DNA of 64,000 nucleotides from an uncultured Paracoccaceae bacterium. Its GTDB lineage: Bacteria > Pseudomonadota > Alphaproteobacteria > Rhodobacterales > Rhodobacteraceae. The stretch lies in assembly GCA_947503935.1 (NCBI GenBank), contig CANNFR010000011.1:110178-174177 (forward strand), in the 5' to 3' direction. The notes under the pieces are model-generated. The model was not told where the DNA came from. It did not search any database and saw nothing but the letters and a program-made list of their open reading frames with translations. This document shows positions 36,520 to 46,034 of the stretch, one piece after another (position 1 is the stretch's first letter; every line of letters begins with the position of its first letter). The translations under genes were made by a program, and so were the position numbers.

Positions 36520-38655
36520 ATGACCGATAAACGTAAGGTGTGGGCCAACCTGGCGCAGAAGGAAATGAAAGGCGGCGATCCCGACAGCCTGATCTGGGAC
36601 AGCCCCGAAGGCATCGCGATACACCCCGTCTATACGCAAGACGATGCGAACGATCTGCCGCATATGGGCGCGATGCCGGGCATGCCGCCCTATACGCGGG
36701 GTCCGAAAGCCACGATGTATGCCGGCCGCCCCTGGACGATCCGCCAATATGCGGGCTTTTCCACGGCTGAGGAATCGAACGCGTTCTACCGCAAGGCCCT
36801 GGCCGCCGGGCAGCAGGGCGTCAGCGTCGCCTTCGATCTGGCCACCCATCGCGGTTATGACAGCGATCACCCCCGGGTCGAGGGCGATGTCGGCAAGGCG
36901 GGCGTGGCCATCGACAGCGTCGAGGATATGAAGATCCTCTTCGATGGCATTCCGCTGGATCAGGTCAGCGTCAGCATGACGATGAACGGTGCGGTGATCC
37001 CTGTTCTGGCCAGTTTCATCGTCGCGGGCGAAGAGCAGGGCGTCGATCGCGCCAAATTGTCGGGCACCATTCAGAACGACATTCTGAAGGAATTCATGGT
37101 GCGCAATACCTATATCTACCCGCCCGAGCCCAGCATGCGGATTGTGGCCGACATCATCGAATACACCGCCGCCGAGATGCCGAAATTCAACTCGATCTCG
37201 ATCTCGGGCTATCACATGCAAGAGGCGGGCGCGAACCTTGTGCAAGAGCTGGCCTTCACCCTGGCTGACGGGCGCGAATACGTGCGCACCGCCATCGCGC
37301 GCGGCATGGATGTGGATGCCTTCGCCGGGCGGCTGTCGTTTTTCTTCGCCATCGGAATGAACTTCTTCATGGAGGTTGCCAAGCTGCGCGCCGCGCGCTT
37401 CCTCTGGCACCGCATCATGTCGGAATTCGAGCCGAAGAAGCCCGGCTCGCTCGTCCTGCGCACCCATTGCCAGACGAGCGGAGTGAGCCTGCAGGAACAA
37501 GACCCCTATAACAATATCGTGCGCACCGCCTACGAGGCGATGAGCGCGGTTCTGGGCGGCACCCAGTCGCTGCATACCAACAGCTTCGACGAAGCGATTG
37601 CCCTGCCGACCGAATTCTCGTCGCGCATTGCGCGGAACACCCAGCTGATCTTGCAGAATGAAACCAAGGTCACCAAGGTCGTCGACCCGCTGGCCGGCTC
37701 CTACTACGTCGAGAAACTGACCGCCGATCTGGCCGAAGAGGCCTGGAAGCTGATCGAAGAGGTCGAGGCGATGGGCGGCATGACCAAGGCCGTGGCCTCC
37801 GGCATGCCGAAGCTGCGCATCGAAGAGGCCGCCGCGCGCCGCCAGGCGATGGTCGATCGCGGTGAAGAGGTGATCGTGGGCGTCAACAAGTTCCGGCTGG
37901 AGAAGGAAGACCCGATCGACATCCTCGATGTCGACAACGTCAAGGTGCGTGAGGCGCAGGTGGCGCGGCTGGGCCGCATCCGCGGCACGCGCGATGCAGC
38001 GGCCTGCGATGGCGCCCTTGCGGCGCTTGAGCAGGGCGCGCGCTCTGGCAAGGGCAATCTGCTCGCCCTGGCGGTTGAGGCCGCCCGCGCGCGCGCCACG
38101 GTAGGAGAAATCAGCATGGCAATGGAAAAGGCGTTCGGCCGCCACCGGGCCGAGGTGAAGACGCTGGCCGGTGTTTATGGCGCGGCCTATGAGGGCGATG
38201 AAGGCTTCGCCGCGATCCAGGCGGATGTCGAAAAATTCGCCGAAGAGGAGGGCCGCCGCCCCCGGATGCTGGTCGTCAAGATGGGCCAGGACGGCCATGA
38301 TCGCGGCGCCAAGGTGATCGCCACGGCGTTTGCCGATATCGGGTTCGATGTCGATGTCGGCCCCTTGTTCCAGACCCCGGAAGAGGCCGCGCAGGACGCG
38401 GTCGACAATGACGTCCATATCATCGGCATCTCAAGCCAGGCCGCGGGCCACAAGACACTCGCTCCGAAACTGGTCGACGCCCTCAAGGCCGCAGGCGCCG
38501 AGGATATCCTGGTGATCTGCGGCGGCGTCATCCCGCAACAGGATTACGACTTCCTCTACAAATCCGGCGTGAAGGCCATCTTCGGCCCCGGCACGAACAT
38601 CCCCGAAGCGGCGAAGGACATCCTCGCGCTCATCCGCGCCGCCCGCCAGGGATGA
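36520..38655 (+). CDS. Methylmalonyl-CoA mutase
   Basis: Adenosylcobalamin enzyme converting (R)-methylmalonyl-CoA to succinyl-CoA, the last step of propionyl-CoA assimilation. It is a single 711-residue subunit with the TIM-barrel mutase domain ([17 protein letters not shown] near 65, [12 protein letters not shown] near 226) and the C-terminal B12-binding domain with the base-off motif DGHDRG (His593 as cobalt ligand). Start ATG 36520 has AAGGA upstream. Together with pccAB this leaves only the epimerase missing from the window. Its stop overlaps the start of the MAPEG gene (ATGA). Confidence 0.97.
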   Translation: MTDKRKVWANLAQKEMKGGDPDSLIWDSPEGIAIHPVYTQDDANDLPHMGAMPGMPPYTRGPKATMYAGRPWTIRQYAGFSTAEESNAFYRKALAAGQQGVSVAFDLATHRGYDSDHPRVEGDVGKAGVAIDSVEDMKILFDGIPLDQVSVSMTMNGAVIPVLASFIVAGEEQGVDRAKLSGTIQNDILKEFMVRNTYIYPPEPSMRIVADIIEYTAAEMPKFNSISISGYHMQEAGANLVQELAFTLADGREYVRTAIARGMDVDAFAGRLSFFFAIGMNFFMEVAKLRAARFLWHRIMSEFEPKKPGSLVLRTHCQTSGVSLQEQDPYNNIVRTAYEAMSAVLGGTQSLHTNSFDEAIALPTEFSSRIARNTQLILQNETKVTKVVDPLAGSYYVEKLTADLAEEAWKLIEEVEAMGGMTKAVASGMPKLRIEEAAARRQAMVDRGEEVIVGVNKFRLEKEDPIDILDVDNVKVREAQVARLGRIRGTRDAAACDGALAALEQGARSGKGNLLALAVEAARARATVGEISMAMEKAFGRHRAEVKTLAGVYGAAYEGDEGFAAIQADVEKFAEEEGRRPRMLVVKMGQDGHDRGAKVIATAFADIGFDVDVGPLFQTPEEAAQDAVDNDVHIIGISSQAAGHKTLAPKLVDALKAAGAEDILVICGGVIPQQDYDFLYKSGVKAIFGPGTNIPEAAKDILALIRAARQG

Positions 38656-39146
38656 CGCGCCGCCCGGCGATGGTGGCGTGGGGGACGGCGGGTGGTGTCT
38701 GGACGCTGACCATTCTCTCTTGGGGTTACGCCGGGTGGGGGTTGCCGCAAGGGTTTCCCGCCACCCTGATCCTGGGGGCCCTGCCGGTTGGCTTGGTTCT
38801 GGCGGCCATGATCGGCCGTCTCGCCCAACGCCGCTTTTTCGACGACACCATCATTGATGGGCAGCCTTTCCCACCCGGCAGTGGCGCCGAAATTGATCAG
38901 CGGGTGCTGACCAATACCTTCGAACAGGCTCTTTTGGCTGTCCTGATCTGGCCGGCCGCCGGTCTGCTCATTGCACCGGCCATGCCGGTTGCCCTTGGGC
39001 TCGGTTTCGCCGTTACGCGCCTGGCGTTCTGGGCGGGCTATCACGCTGCACCCCATCTGCGTGTGTTTGGTTTTGCAGGCACGTTCTACCCGACAGTGCT
39101 GGCCGGTCTCTGGGCCGCATGGCAGACACTTCTCCAACTGCTTTAG
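38652..39146 (+). CDS. MAPEG-family membrane protein
   Basis: A 164-residue integral membrane protein with four helices. The region [17 protein letters not shown] (near 82-98) and [18 protein letters not shown] (near 124-141) match the MAPEG signature (membrane-associated eicosanoid/glutathione metabolism), although the substrate-site arginines differ from the classic enzymes. The ATG overlaps the mutase stop, indicating co-translation. Function in this setting is unknown. Confidence 0.82.
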   Translation: MTRRPAMVAWGTAGGVWTLTILSWGYAGWGLPQGFPATLILGALPVGLVLAAMIGRLAQRRFFDDTIIDGQPFPPGSGAEIDQRVLTNTFEQALLAVLIWPAAGLLIAPAMPVALGLGFAVTRLAFWAGYHAAPHLRVFGFAGTFYPTVLAGLWAAWQTLLQLL

Positions 39147-39352
39147 AAAAGAATGCCCTTTCTCAACAATGCGTCCTGCAGGCCGCCGTCATATCCCAGA
39201 ATGTCGAGATATGTGTGATGCGGCATAATCTGCTTGCCTTCAATGGCCGCGATACGCGCTTCCGCGTCGGCTTCGGTGGCAAAGTCATTCGGTTCGGCAA
39301 TCAGGGCCGGGGGTCCGGATGTGGGCACGCGGATGACGGCGAACCGGGTCAT
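39143..39352 (-). CDS. Small hypothetical protein at the end of the Fe-S maturation operon
   Basis: A 69-residue soluble protein with an alternating strand/helix pattern (RFAVIRVPTSGPPALIAEP, then DFATEADAEARIAAIEGK). Its ATG overlaps the stop of the DUF6505-like gene by 4 bases, and its stop overlaps the converging MAPEG stop. It is therefore the last gene of the leftward operon that starts with the multi-cluster ferredoxin at 43785. No recognised family. Confidence 0.65.
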   Translation of the reverse strand: MTRFAVIRVPTSGPPALIAEPNDFATEADAEARIAAIEGKQIMPHHTYLDILGYDGGLQDALLRKGILF

Positions 39353-39831
39353 TCCTCGTCAAGCGAGCCGTGGATGGCGAATTGTTCGATCCCTGCCTCG
39401 CTGGCCTCGATATAGCGGTATTGCTCGCGCACGCCGGCATCGGTGAGCTCGCGCAGGACGGTCAGCACGGTGTTGGGGGCGTGGTCGGCGCAAAGTTCGG
39501 CCATATGGTCCAGCTCTTCGATGGCGACGGGGCGGGAGGCTTCAAGGGATGGCGCGCCGTAGACGGTCACGAAATGCTGCGCGAGGTGCTCGACCAACGC
39601 GTCATACTCGGCCGGTTCGATCCGTGTGACGGCGACGAAAGTGACCCGCCCGAAGGTCTCGCAGCCCAGCCAGCCATTGGCAAAGGCCTGGCGCGCCTTA
39701 CCGACCAGATCGCCCTCGGACCAATTGGAGAACTCAAACCCGCCCGAGACCGCCCATTCGCCGGTGCGGGCGGGCGAATGGAACACGTTTATGTCGCTTT
39801 CGTCGAAATGGATGGCGCGGGCCAGGTGCAT
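39349..39831 (-). CDS. DUF6505-like protein
   Basis: A 160-residue cytoplasmic protein. The N-terminal half holds an RAIHFDESDINVFHSPARTGEWAV-like segment (broken here by its Ser/Pro turn) and a conserved-looking GGFEFSNWSEGDLVGKARQA; the second half contains CADHAPNTVLTVLREL. I associate it with DUF6505, a family found beside this formate dehydrogenase accessory block in Rhodobacteraceae. It starts one base after the ligase-like gene. Role unknown; a part in cofactor handling is inferred only from position. Confidence 0.7.
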   Translation of the reverse strand: MHLARAIHFDESDINVFHSPARTGEWAVSGGFEFSNWSEGDLVGKARQAFANGWLGCETFGRVTFVAVTRIEPAEYDALVEHLAQHFVTVYGAPSLEASRPVAIEELDHMAELCADHAPNTVLTVLRELTDAGVREQYRYIEASEAGIEQFAIHGSLDEE

Positions 39832-39832
39832 G

Positions 39833-40546
39833 TCATGCCTCCGAAAGATGGGCCGTCAGCGGAATCAGGCGTGTCTGGTCGCCGGATTTCAGCAAAAGGC
39901 CGAAATGTTCGTCAATGCCGAGGAATGTGCCGACCTCGGGCGCGATGACCTCTTTCCCGATCCCCCAGGCAAGGCCGGTCCACTCGCCGTGCAGCCGCGC
40001 GCGGCCGCCGTCTTCCTCCAGCGCATTCAGCCAGATCAGCGTGTGCCGCGACCAGGCCTCAAGCAGATGCACCGGGTCGATCTCGGCGCAGCCTTCCGCG
40101 GCCAGCGAGGTGCGCTCGGGCGCCTGCCCGGGCTCGGTTTCGGCCTCGGGCGCCGGGGCAAGGGCCAGATCGAAGCCCACCACCAGCCAGTTGGGCTGCG
40201 CATCGGGGTCGGTCTGGTCCGAGGCCACCTGCATCCGGCCCGCCACCGCCCCGTTCAGCCGGACCTCGCCCGCCCAACCCAGATGGACGGCCGTCTCAGG
40301 CGGGGCCAGCGCGCCGAGCGCGTTTTGCAGGCCGACCGCGCAGGCGGGCAGGGCGGCCATGGCGGTGCCCAGCGGCTCGTCCGGCGCCAGAACCAACGCA
40401 GCGCTAAGCGTCTCTGGCGATACCACCCAGACCAGAAGCCCCGCATCGACGCCGTCGCGCGCCTTGTCGCAAGCCACCTGCATCGGGTCGCCCGCGACGG
40501 CGTAGAGCCCTTCCATCAATGGCGGAAAGAACGGCCCCTCGCTCAT
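39833..40546 (-). CDS. Biotin/lipoate-protein-ligase-like protein
   Basis: A 237-residue protein of the biotin/lipoate A/B ligase fold with a C-terminal extension of the DUF4444 type (GEWTGLAWGIGKEV, near 185). The usual ligase GRGRxG loop is not seen; the corresponding region reads HLGWAGEVRLNGAVAGRMQV, with the Gly-Lys pair of true BirA/LplA enzymes weakened. It may bind a cofactor without ligating it. Its ATG overlaps the Mrp stop (ATGA), so it is in the same operon. Confidence 0.75.
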   Translation of the reverse strand: MSEGPFFPPLMEGLYAVAGDPMQVACDKARDGVDAGLLVWVVSPETLSAALVLAPDEPLGTAMAALPACAVGLQNALGALAPPETAVHLGWAGEVRLNGAVAGRMQVASDQTDPDAQPNWLVVGFDLALAPAPEAETEPGQAPERTSLAAEGCAEIDPVHLLEAWSRHTLIWLNALEEDGGRARLHGEWTGLAWGIGKEVIAPEVGTFLGIDEHFGLLLKSGDQTRLIPLTAHLSEA

Positions 40547-41610
40547 GCATGGCCCTGGTCGATCAGCTGGCGGGCCAGTGTGCGGAAGGCCTGCGCCTGG
40601 GGCGTATCGCTTTTCGACACCACGATGGGGGCCCCGCCATCCGAGGTCGTGCGGATATCCAGATGCAGCGGGATCTCGGCCAGCACGGGCACGCCCAGCT
40701 TTTCCGCCTCTTTGCGCACACCACCATCGCCGAAGATATGCTCTTCATTTCCGCATTTTGAGCAGACATGTACCGACATGTTTTCGATCATCCCGATGAT
40801 CGGTGTCTCCAGCTTGCGGAACATGTCGATACCCTTGCGTGCATCCAAGAGCGCGATGTCTTGCGGGGTCGACACGATGATCACGCCGTCAACCTGCGAC
40901 TTTTGCGACAAGGTCATCTGCACGTCACCGGTGCCCGGCGGCAGATCGACGATCAGCACGTCCAGCGCGCCCCATTGCACCTGGAACAGCATCTGCTGCA
41001 GCGCGCCCATCAGCATCGGGCCGCGCCAGACGACGGCCTCGTCCTCCTGCGTCATCAGGCCCAGCGACATCAGCGTGACGCCATGGTTCCTGAGCGGCAG
41101 GATTGTCTTGCCATCGGGCGAGGCGGGGCGGCCGGACACACCCAGCATGCGCGGCTGCGAAGGGCCGTAGACATCGGCGTCAAGCAGGCCCACGCGCCGC
41201 CCTTCGGCGGCCAAAGCGGTGGCCAGGTTGGCCGAGACGGTCGACTTGCCGACGCCGCCCTTGCCCGAGGCGATGGCAAGGATGCGGTCGACGCCGGGGA
41301 TCTTTTCGGGCCCCTTCGGTTTGGCCGCGGCGGCGCCCTTCAGGTCGGGCGGCGGGGCGGCGGCGGCATGCGCCGTCATCGCGATCGAGACTGTTTCGAC
41401 CCCGGCCATGGCCTTCAGCTTGGCCTCGGCCTCGGCGCGCGCGGCCTCCATCTTGGTGGCGCGGGCGGGGTCGATCTCCATCACGAACCGCACCGTGCCG
41501 CCTTCGACACTCAGCGCGCGGACCATACCGGCTTCGACCAGATCCTTGCCGCTGAGGGGGTCGTTCACCTGGCGGAGGGTGGCCAGGACATCGTCACGCG
41601 AAAGGCTCAT
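40543..41610 (-). CDS. Mrp/NBP35 family Fe-S carrier ATPase (ApbC-like)
   Basis: P-loop protein that delivers Fe-S clusters to target enzymes. It has an N-terminal DUF59/MIP18 domain (about 1-80), a deviant Walker A SGKGGVGKST (near 113-122), DADVYGPS, IDLPPGTGDV-type Walker B (DVLIVDLPPGTGD) and the cluster-binding pair in VCSKCGN (near 275). The 355-residue length is normal. It overlaps the genes on both sides by 4 bases, so it is tightly coupled to DUF6494 and the ligase-like protein. The likely client here is the neighbouring formate dehydrogenase system. Confidence 0.92.
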   Translation of the reverse strand: MSLSRDDVLATLRQVNDPLSGKDLVEAGMVRALSVEGGTVRFVMEIDPARATKMEAARAEAEAKLKAMAGVETVSIAMTAHAAAAPPPDLKGAAAAKPKGPEKIPGVDRILAIASGKGGVGKSTVSANLATALAAEGRRVGLLDADVYGPSQPRMLGVSGRPASPDGKTILPLRNHGVTLMSLGLMTQEDEAVVWRGPMLMGALQQMLFQVQWGALDVLIVDLPPGTGDVQMTLSQKSQVDGVIIVSTPQDIALLDARKGIDMFRKLETPIIGMIENMSVHVCSKCGNEEHIFGDGGVRKEAEKLGVPVLAEIPLHLDIRTTSDGGAPIVVSKSDTPQAQAFRTLARQLIDQGHA

Positions 41611-41804
41611 TCAGCGGGACCTGTGATCTTGCCTTCAACGACATGTTCAACGTCCAGCCCGTCGATGGTCAGCACGACCTTGGCCGTGTAGGTCTTGCCG
41701 CCGGTATCGCCCGCCTCGCGCATCGCCTTTTCGATGGCCTGTTGCGAGGTGACGCCCACCTGCTTGAGGAATTTGCGCATCGACATATTGAAATCTTCGT
41801 CCAT
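41607..41804 (-). CDS. DUF6494 family small protein
   Basis: A 65-residue cytoplasmic protein. An N-terminal helix (MRKFLKQVGVTSQQAIEKAMRE) broken by the VTSQQ turn is followed by two to three strands (TYTAKVVLTIDG, DVEHVVEGKI). The family DUF6494 is found with Mrp and formate dehydrogenase accessory genes. The AAGGAAGG-like site before the ATG is adequate. Coupled to mrp by a 4-base overlap. Function unknown. Confidence 0.75.
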   Translation of the reverse strand: MDEDFNMSMRKFLKQVGVTSQQAIEKAMREAGDTGGKTYTAKVVLTIDGLDVEHVVEGKITGPAE

Positions 41805-41829
41805 CGGGGCCTTCCTTTAAGGTGCCGCA

Positions 41830-43785
41830 CTAGTGATCGCGGCGCTTGCTGAGGTAATCGTCGGTCGTCCGCACGCGGGGCCTTTCGGCTGAGGCGAACG
41901 GGTTCTTCTCGCTGTGATATTGGGCCTTGATGCGGCAATCATCGCACATCTGGATCAGACGCCCGGTATCGGTCTCGGCGAACATCGGGTGCTTGCCGGC
42001 AAGCTTGTCCATGATCTTCTCGACGGTCGATTTCACGCCGAAAAGGCTGCCGCATTCGATGCAGGCGAAGGGCTCTTCCTCGTTCAGCACCACCTGGGTC
42101 AGCGCGGCGTCGGTGGGGTCAAAGCGCGGCTCCAGCGTGATCGCGTTTTCTGGGCAGACATTGGCGCAGAGGCCGCATTGCAGGCAGGCATCCTCCTGAA
42201 ACCTCAGCTGCGGCTTGTCCTCATTGGCCAGGATCGCCCCCGAGGGGCAGAGCGAGGTGCAGGCGAGGCAGAGTGTGCAGGCCTCGGTATCGACCAGCAC
42301 AGCGCCATAAGGCGCGCCATCGGGCAGGGGCATCGGGGCATCCGCCTCGGGCATCAGCGCCTTGGCGGCCAGGCGCGCCACCTGACGGCGGCTACCCAGC
42401 GGCAGGACGGGCGTGTGCCCATGGGCCTCGGGGGCGTCTCCATAAAGCGCGTCCGACAGCGCATCGGGATCGGCCAGATCAAGAAGCTGGATGCGCCCCT
42501 CGGCGCCCATCGCCTGGGCCAGGGCGGCCTCGCGCTCAATCGGCTCGGCCTCGGTGCGCGGGGCCAGAAGGATGGCGACTTCGGCAAAGCCCATGGCCAG
42601 GGCGGCCAGCATCTCGGCATGGCCGAAGCCTGCCAGAGCGTCCACCGAGAGCGGGATCACGTCTGCAGGCAGGCCACGCCCGAACCGCGCCGACAGCGCG
42701 ATCATCTCGGCGCCGTGGGGCGCGTCATGCACCAGAAGGCGGGGCGCCTCGCCTCCGGCGGCAAGGTAGGTTTCGGCCAGCGTCTGCACCCGACGCAAAA
42801 GGTGCGAGACGGGCGGCGCATCATAGGAGATCGCGCCGGACGGGCAGACCGAGGAACACGCGCCACACCCGGCGCAGACCATCGGATCGATCGCCACATG
42901 CTCGCCATCGGGCAGGATCGCGCCGGTTGGGCAGACATCAAGGCAGCGGGTGCAGCCGGTCTGACCGGCGCGCGAATGGGCGCAGAGATGCTCGGTCAGC
43001 GCGACGTAGAGCGGTTTTTCAAACGTGCCAACATGCTGCGCCGCCTCGAACACGGCCGCCGCCACGGCGTTCGGATCGCCCGGATCGGCGCGTAGGTAGC
43101 CGTCGCGCTTGTGATGGGCGGGGAAAAGCGGGGTGCCGCCCGACAGGTCGAGAATGATATCGCAGCGCGTCTCGGCCCCGTCGCGCGGGTCGGTCATCTC
43201 AAGCGCGCCGCGCCCGCCGGGCTGGACCATCTGCAATGCGTCCAGCCGCAGGGTGAACTGCCCCAGGCTGCCAGAGGCGCGGGCCAGCTTGCCGCGGATC
43301 ACCTCATAGGCCCGCGTCATCGGCAACTCGCCCGCATCGGTCATCAGCACCGTCACCGCCAGGGTATCGGCCAATCGCTCGGCCGCGGGGAAGGCCACCT
43401 CGGCGGCCCCGATGATCAGACACGCCCCACCTGAGACGACATCCACCGCCTTGACCGGGCCGGCCGGCAGCAGCGCTTCGGCCAGAAGGGCGGCCATTTT
43501 GGGGCCGGTCTGGGTGTCGTCCGACCAGCCCGCGCGGTCGCGAATATCGACGCAAAGGGGCTGCGGCGCGCCCAGCTCGGCGGCCATTTCCTCAAACCTG
43601 GTCTGCTCCTGGGCGCAGGCGATCACGACATCTCCTTCGGCAATCAGCTTGCCGGCCGCGTCCGCCTGATGCGTGCACAAGCCACTATGAATGCGCGAGC
43701 ACGGCACGCCGGTGGCTTTCGCAATAGCATCTGCGTCGATGTTCTGGCTGCCAAGGCAGTCACACAAGATGATCTGCCTTGTCAT
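41830..43785 (-). CDS. Multi-cluster 4Fe-4S protein
   Basis: A 651-residue cytoplasmic protein, first gene of the leftward operon. It has an N-terminal cysteine motif (CDCLGSQN, then GVPCSRIHSGLCTHQ). Two double 4Fe-4S ferredoxin modules are present: CTRCLDVCPTGAI / CAGCGACSSVCPSGAI near 275-320, and CTLCLACTSLCPSGAI / CLQCGLCANVCPENAI near 500-550. The C-terminus has CIECG and CDDCRIKAQ. The middle is a Rossmann-like region without clusters. At least four 4Fe-4S clusters are expected. It is likely an electron or cluster donor for formate dehydrogenase assembly. Confidence 0.87.
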   Translation of the reverse strand: MTRQIILCDCLGSQNIDADAIAKATGVPCSRIHSGLCTHQADAAGKLIAEGDVVIACAQEQTRFEEMAAELGAPQPLCVDIRDRAGWSDDTQTGPKMAALLAEALLPAGPVKAVDVVSGGACLIIGAAEVAFPAAERLADTLAVTVLMTDAGELPMTRAYEVIRGKLARASGSLGQFTLRLDALQMVQPGGRGALEMTDPRDGAETRCDIILDLSGGTPLFPAHHKRDGYLRADPGDPNAVAAAVFEAAQHVGTFEKPLYVALTEHLCAHSRAGQTGCTRCLDVCPTGAILPDGEHVAIDPMVCAGCGACSSVCPSGAISYDAPPVSHLLRRVQTLAETYLAAGGEAPRLLVHDAPHGAEMIALSARFGRGLPADVIPLSVDALAGFGHAEMLAALAMGFAEVAILLAPRTEAEPIEREAALAQAMGAEGRIQLLDLADPDALSDALYGDAPEAHGHTPVLPLGSRRQVARLAAKALMPEADAPMPLPDGAPYGAVLVDTEACTLCLACTSLCPSGAILANEDKPQLRFQEDACLQCGLCANVCPENAITLEPRFDPTDAALTQVVLNEEEPFACIECGSLFGVKSTVEKIMDKLAGKHPMFAETDTGRLIQMCDDCRIKAQYHSEKNPFASAERPRVRTTDDYLSKRRDH

Positions 43786-44135
43786 ATCTCTCCCCCCGTC
43801 ATCTGGCCCGCCTCTTATAGCAGATTTTCAGCGCGCCGTAGGTAGCCACGAAGCAGCGGGCGCGTAAAGGCCCGAATCCAGCCCTCAGGCCTTGATTCGC
43901 AGAATTTGCGTGACCAACAGCGTGGCGAGGCAGCAAGGCGTGCAGAAACAGCTGATTAAACCTTAAGATGTGTCATAGAGTCGCGGAACACTCTGTTGAC
44001 GTGGGGATATCTGGGCATATGTGACGCTGTTTTGCGAAAAACATGTTGGCGTTCCGCCCCGTTACAGGCAAGACTATTAACAAAGGCGCGACACAGCGCC
44101 TGTCGGGAGCCGACCTGAGGAGGTCCATAGAACGC
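43786..44135. promoter_or_regulatory. Divergent control region of the formate dehydrogenase block
   Basis: This 350-base gap separates the two divergent operons. For the rightward operon, TTGACG (43996-44001) and TATGTG (44018-44023), 16 apart, form a weak promoter candidate. The ribosome-binding site AGGAGG lies about 12 bases before the DUF3305 start. No obvious FNR box or sigma-54 site was found. An upstream in-frame ATG at 44043 has no ribosome-binding site. Confidence 0.4.
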
Positions 44136-44699
44136 ATGGCGCTGGTCCGCGCAACACTTCCGCTTGGTATCGTCGTCCGCCGGACGCCGGGCGTGACCCG
44201 TTGGGCCAAGTGGTCCTGGAAGGTCGTCGCGGTTCTGCCGGGCGCAGGGGCCGCAGATTGGCGTGAGTTGCGGCGCGAAGGTGAGGCGGTCGAATACCAT
44301 GCCGCAACCCTGCCGCTGACGCTCTGGTCGTCAGATACCGAGGCGTATCAGGTGGCCCTGGGTTCACGTGTACCCGGTGTCACGGTCGTTTTGGCCGAAG
44401 CGGACGATCTCAACGCAACCATGCCTTTTGTGCCCACGTTGGTCACCGCCTCGGCCTATGAAGGGCAGGATCATCTCGATAGTGGCGACGGCCTGGTCGA
44501 ACTGGTGCCCATGCCCGAGGGTCTGATCGCCTGGGTGCGTGATTTTGTCGACGAGCATCATGTCGAGGAGCCCTTCATCAAGCGCAAGCGTGATCGCAAG
44601 CGGATCGATCTGGTTGAAGATGGCAAAGGCGACCCTCGGGTGCGGCAGATGTCGGATGTCTACCGCGCGCCCCGAACTCTAACGGGAGGCGAGGTGTAG
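44136..44699 (+). CDS. DUF3305 domain protein (formate dehydrogenase accessory)
   Basis: A 187-residue protein matching DUF3305: LGIVVRRTPGVTRWAKWSWKV near the start (broken by the Pro-Gly turn), then a Trp-rich adhesion-like core (AADWRELRREG, LTLWSSDTEAY) and a basic segment FIKRKRDRKRID near 150. These proteins occur almost only next to DUF3306 and TorD in Fdh3-type formate dehydrogenase operons; the role is not known, but assembly is inferred. It starts the rightward operon. Confidence 0.85.
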   Translation: MALVRATLPLGIVVRRTPGVTRWAKWSWKVVAVLPGAGAADWRELRREGEAVEYHAATLPLTLWSSDTEAYQVALGSRVPGVTVVLAEADDLNATMPFVPTLVTASAYEGQDHLDSGDGLVELVPMPEGLIAWVRDFVDEHHVEEPFIKRKRDRKRIDLVEDGKGDPRVRQMSDVYRAPRTLTGGEV

Positions 44700-44701
44700 A
44701 G

Positions 44702-45322
44702 ATGGTCACGAACGCCCGTCAGGATTTCTGGTCGCGCCGCCGCCAAGCGGTTCAGGCAGAGGCCGAAGCCCAGCAAGCGGCGCAGGCGGCGGAAATCGTC
44801 GGTACGCCCGCGCTGGAAGACGAGCGCCCCGATCATGAAGTATTGGCCGAACTTGGCCTCAGTGATCCAGAGAAGATGCAGTCGGGTGACGATTTCACGT
44901 CGTTCCTGCGCAAGGAGGTGCCCGAACACTTGCGCCGCCGCGCCCTGCGGCGTCTTTGGCGGACGAACCCCGTTCTGGCCAATGTCGATGGCTTGGTCGA
45001 CTATGGTAGCGATTTTACCGATGCGGCCACGGTGATACCGAATATGCAAACGGCGTATCAAGTTGGGCGCGGGATGACGAAACATGTGATGGCCCTGGCA
45101 GAGGCGGCAGAGGCCAGCAACGCGACCGAAATTGAGCCGGAGGGTGAAGCCGACAATCCCGATCCTGACGTCACGCTTGCCTCGGTGGCCCCCGATGACA
45201 CGGCCTTGGCCGTGGAAGAGGCGGCCGAGACGGGCGTGCCCGATCCTGTCGTCTCGCCAGATGACCAACCAGACCAAGCTGTGCCGCCGCAACGCCACAT
45301 GCGTTTTGCCTTTACCGGCTGA
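44702..45322 (+). CDS. DUF3306 domain protein (formate dehydrogenase accessory)
   Basis: A 206-residue protein. The N-terminal DFWSRRRQAVQAEA and the core FLRKEVPEHLRRRALRRLW, FWR-type and NVDGLVDYGSDFTDAA, match DUF3306. After about residue 140 comes an acidic, Pro/Asp/Glu-rich, apparently disordered tail that ends in a short basic/aromatic tip (RHMRFAFTG). It begins 2 bases after DUF3305, so the two are coupled. It may act with DUF3305 and TorD on the apo-enzyme. Confidence 0.85.
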   Translation: MVTNARQDFWSRRRQAVQAEAEAQQAAQAAEIVGTPALEDERPDHEVLAELGLSDPEKMQSGDDFTSFLRKEVPEHLRRRALRRLWRTNPVLANVDGLVDYGSDFTDAATVIPNMQTAYQVGRGMTKHVMALAEAAEASNATEIEPEGEADNPDPDVTLASVAPDDTALAVEEAAETGVPDPVVSPDDQPDQAVPPQRHMRFAFTG

Positions 45323-45340
45323 CGTAAGGAAAGACGAAGA

Positions 45341-45949
45341 ATGACCGAACCCGCAACCGAGATACAGATCCCTGAAGAAGATCGCCTGCGCGGCGATCTC
45401 TACGGGTTCTTGTCGGCGTTGCTGGCCGGCCCGCCCGACAAGGTGATGCTTGAGCGTTCGGCCGCGCTGACCGGCGACAACACGCCGCTTGGCACGGCCA
45501 TCGGGGCACTGTCCAAGCTGGCAGCGGCAACCAGCCCCCGGGCGGCCGAGCGGGAGTTCAATGCCCTCTTCATAGGTCTCGGCCGGGGTGAGCTTTTGCC
45601 ATATGCGAGCTATTACATGACCGGGTTCTTGAACGAAAAGCCGCTTGCGGTTTTGCGCGGCGACATGGCGGCGCTTGGCATTCAGCGCGCACCGAATGTG
45701 TTTGAACCCGAGGACAATATCGCAAGCCTGATGGAGATGATGGGTGGTTTGATCACGGGCCGGTTCGGCACGCCGGCGGCCCTGGAGACACAGAAGGACT
45801 TCTTCAACCGCCACATCGCCCCCTGGGCCTCGCATTTCTTCACGGATCTTGACGGGGCCAAGGGCTCGGTCTTCTACGCGCCCGTGGGTGCGATCGGTCG
45901 CCATTTCATGGAGATCGAGCGCGAGGCGTTTCGGATGAGTGGATCATGA
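45341..45949 (+). CDS. TorD/DmsD-family molecular chaperone
   Basis: All-helical cytoplasmic chaperone of 202 residues that binds the twin-arginine signal of a molybdoenzyme and holds it until the cofactor is inserted. The fold markers are REFNALFIGLGRGELLPYASYY (around 67-88, interrupted by the Gly turn) and EPEDNIASLMEMMGGLI near 125-140. Its place directly before the Tat peptide and FdhA genes points to formate dehydrogenase as the client. Confidence 0.88.
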   Translation: MTEPATEIQIPEEDRLRGDLYGFLSALLAGPPDKVMLERSAALTGDNTPLGTAIGALSKLAAATSPRAAEREFNALFIGLGRGELLPYASYYMTGFLNEKPLAVLRGDMAALGIQRAPNVFEPEDNIASLMEMMGGLITGRFGTPAALETQKDFFNRHIAPWASHFFTDLDGAKGSVFYAPVGAIGRHFMEIEREAFRMSGS

Positions 45950-46034
45950 GGCCTTTTATATCAGTCGGCCTGGTACGGCCCGAACGGCAATCGGCGAGAG
46001 CGCTCGCCAGAAACGAAGAAGAGAGGGTAAACCG

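Noticed and set aside
35917..38418. 833-codon minus-strand frame ending in the DUF4174 gene
   Set aside because: Only the last 162 codons (from 36405) have a ribosome-binding site, signal peptide and family pattern; the rest is antisense to methylmalonyl-CoA mutase.
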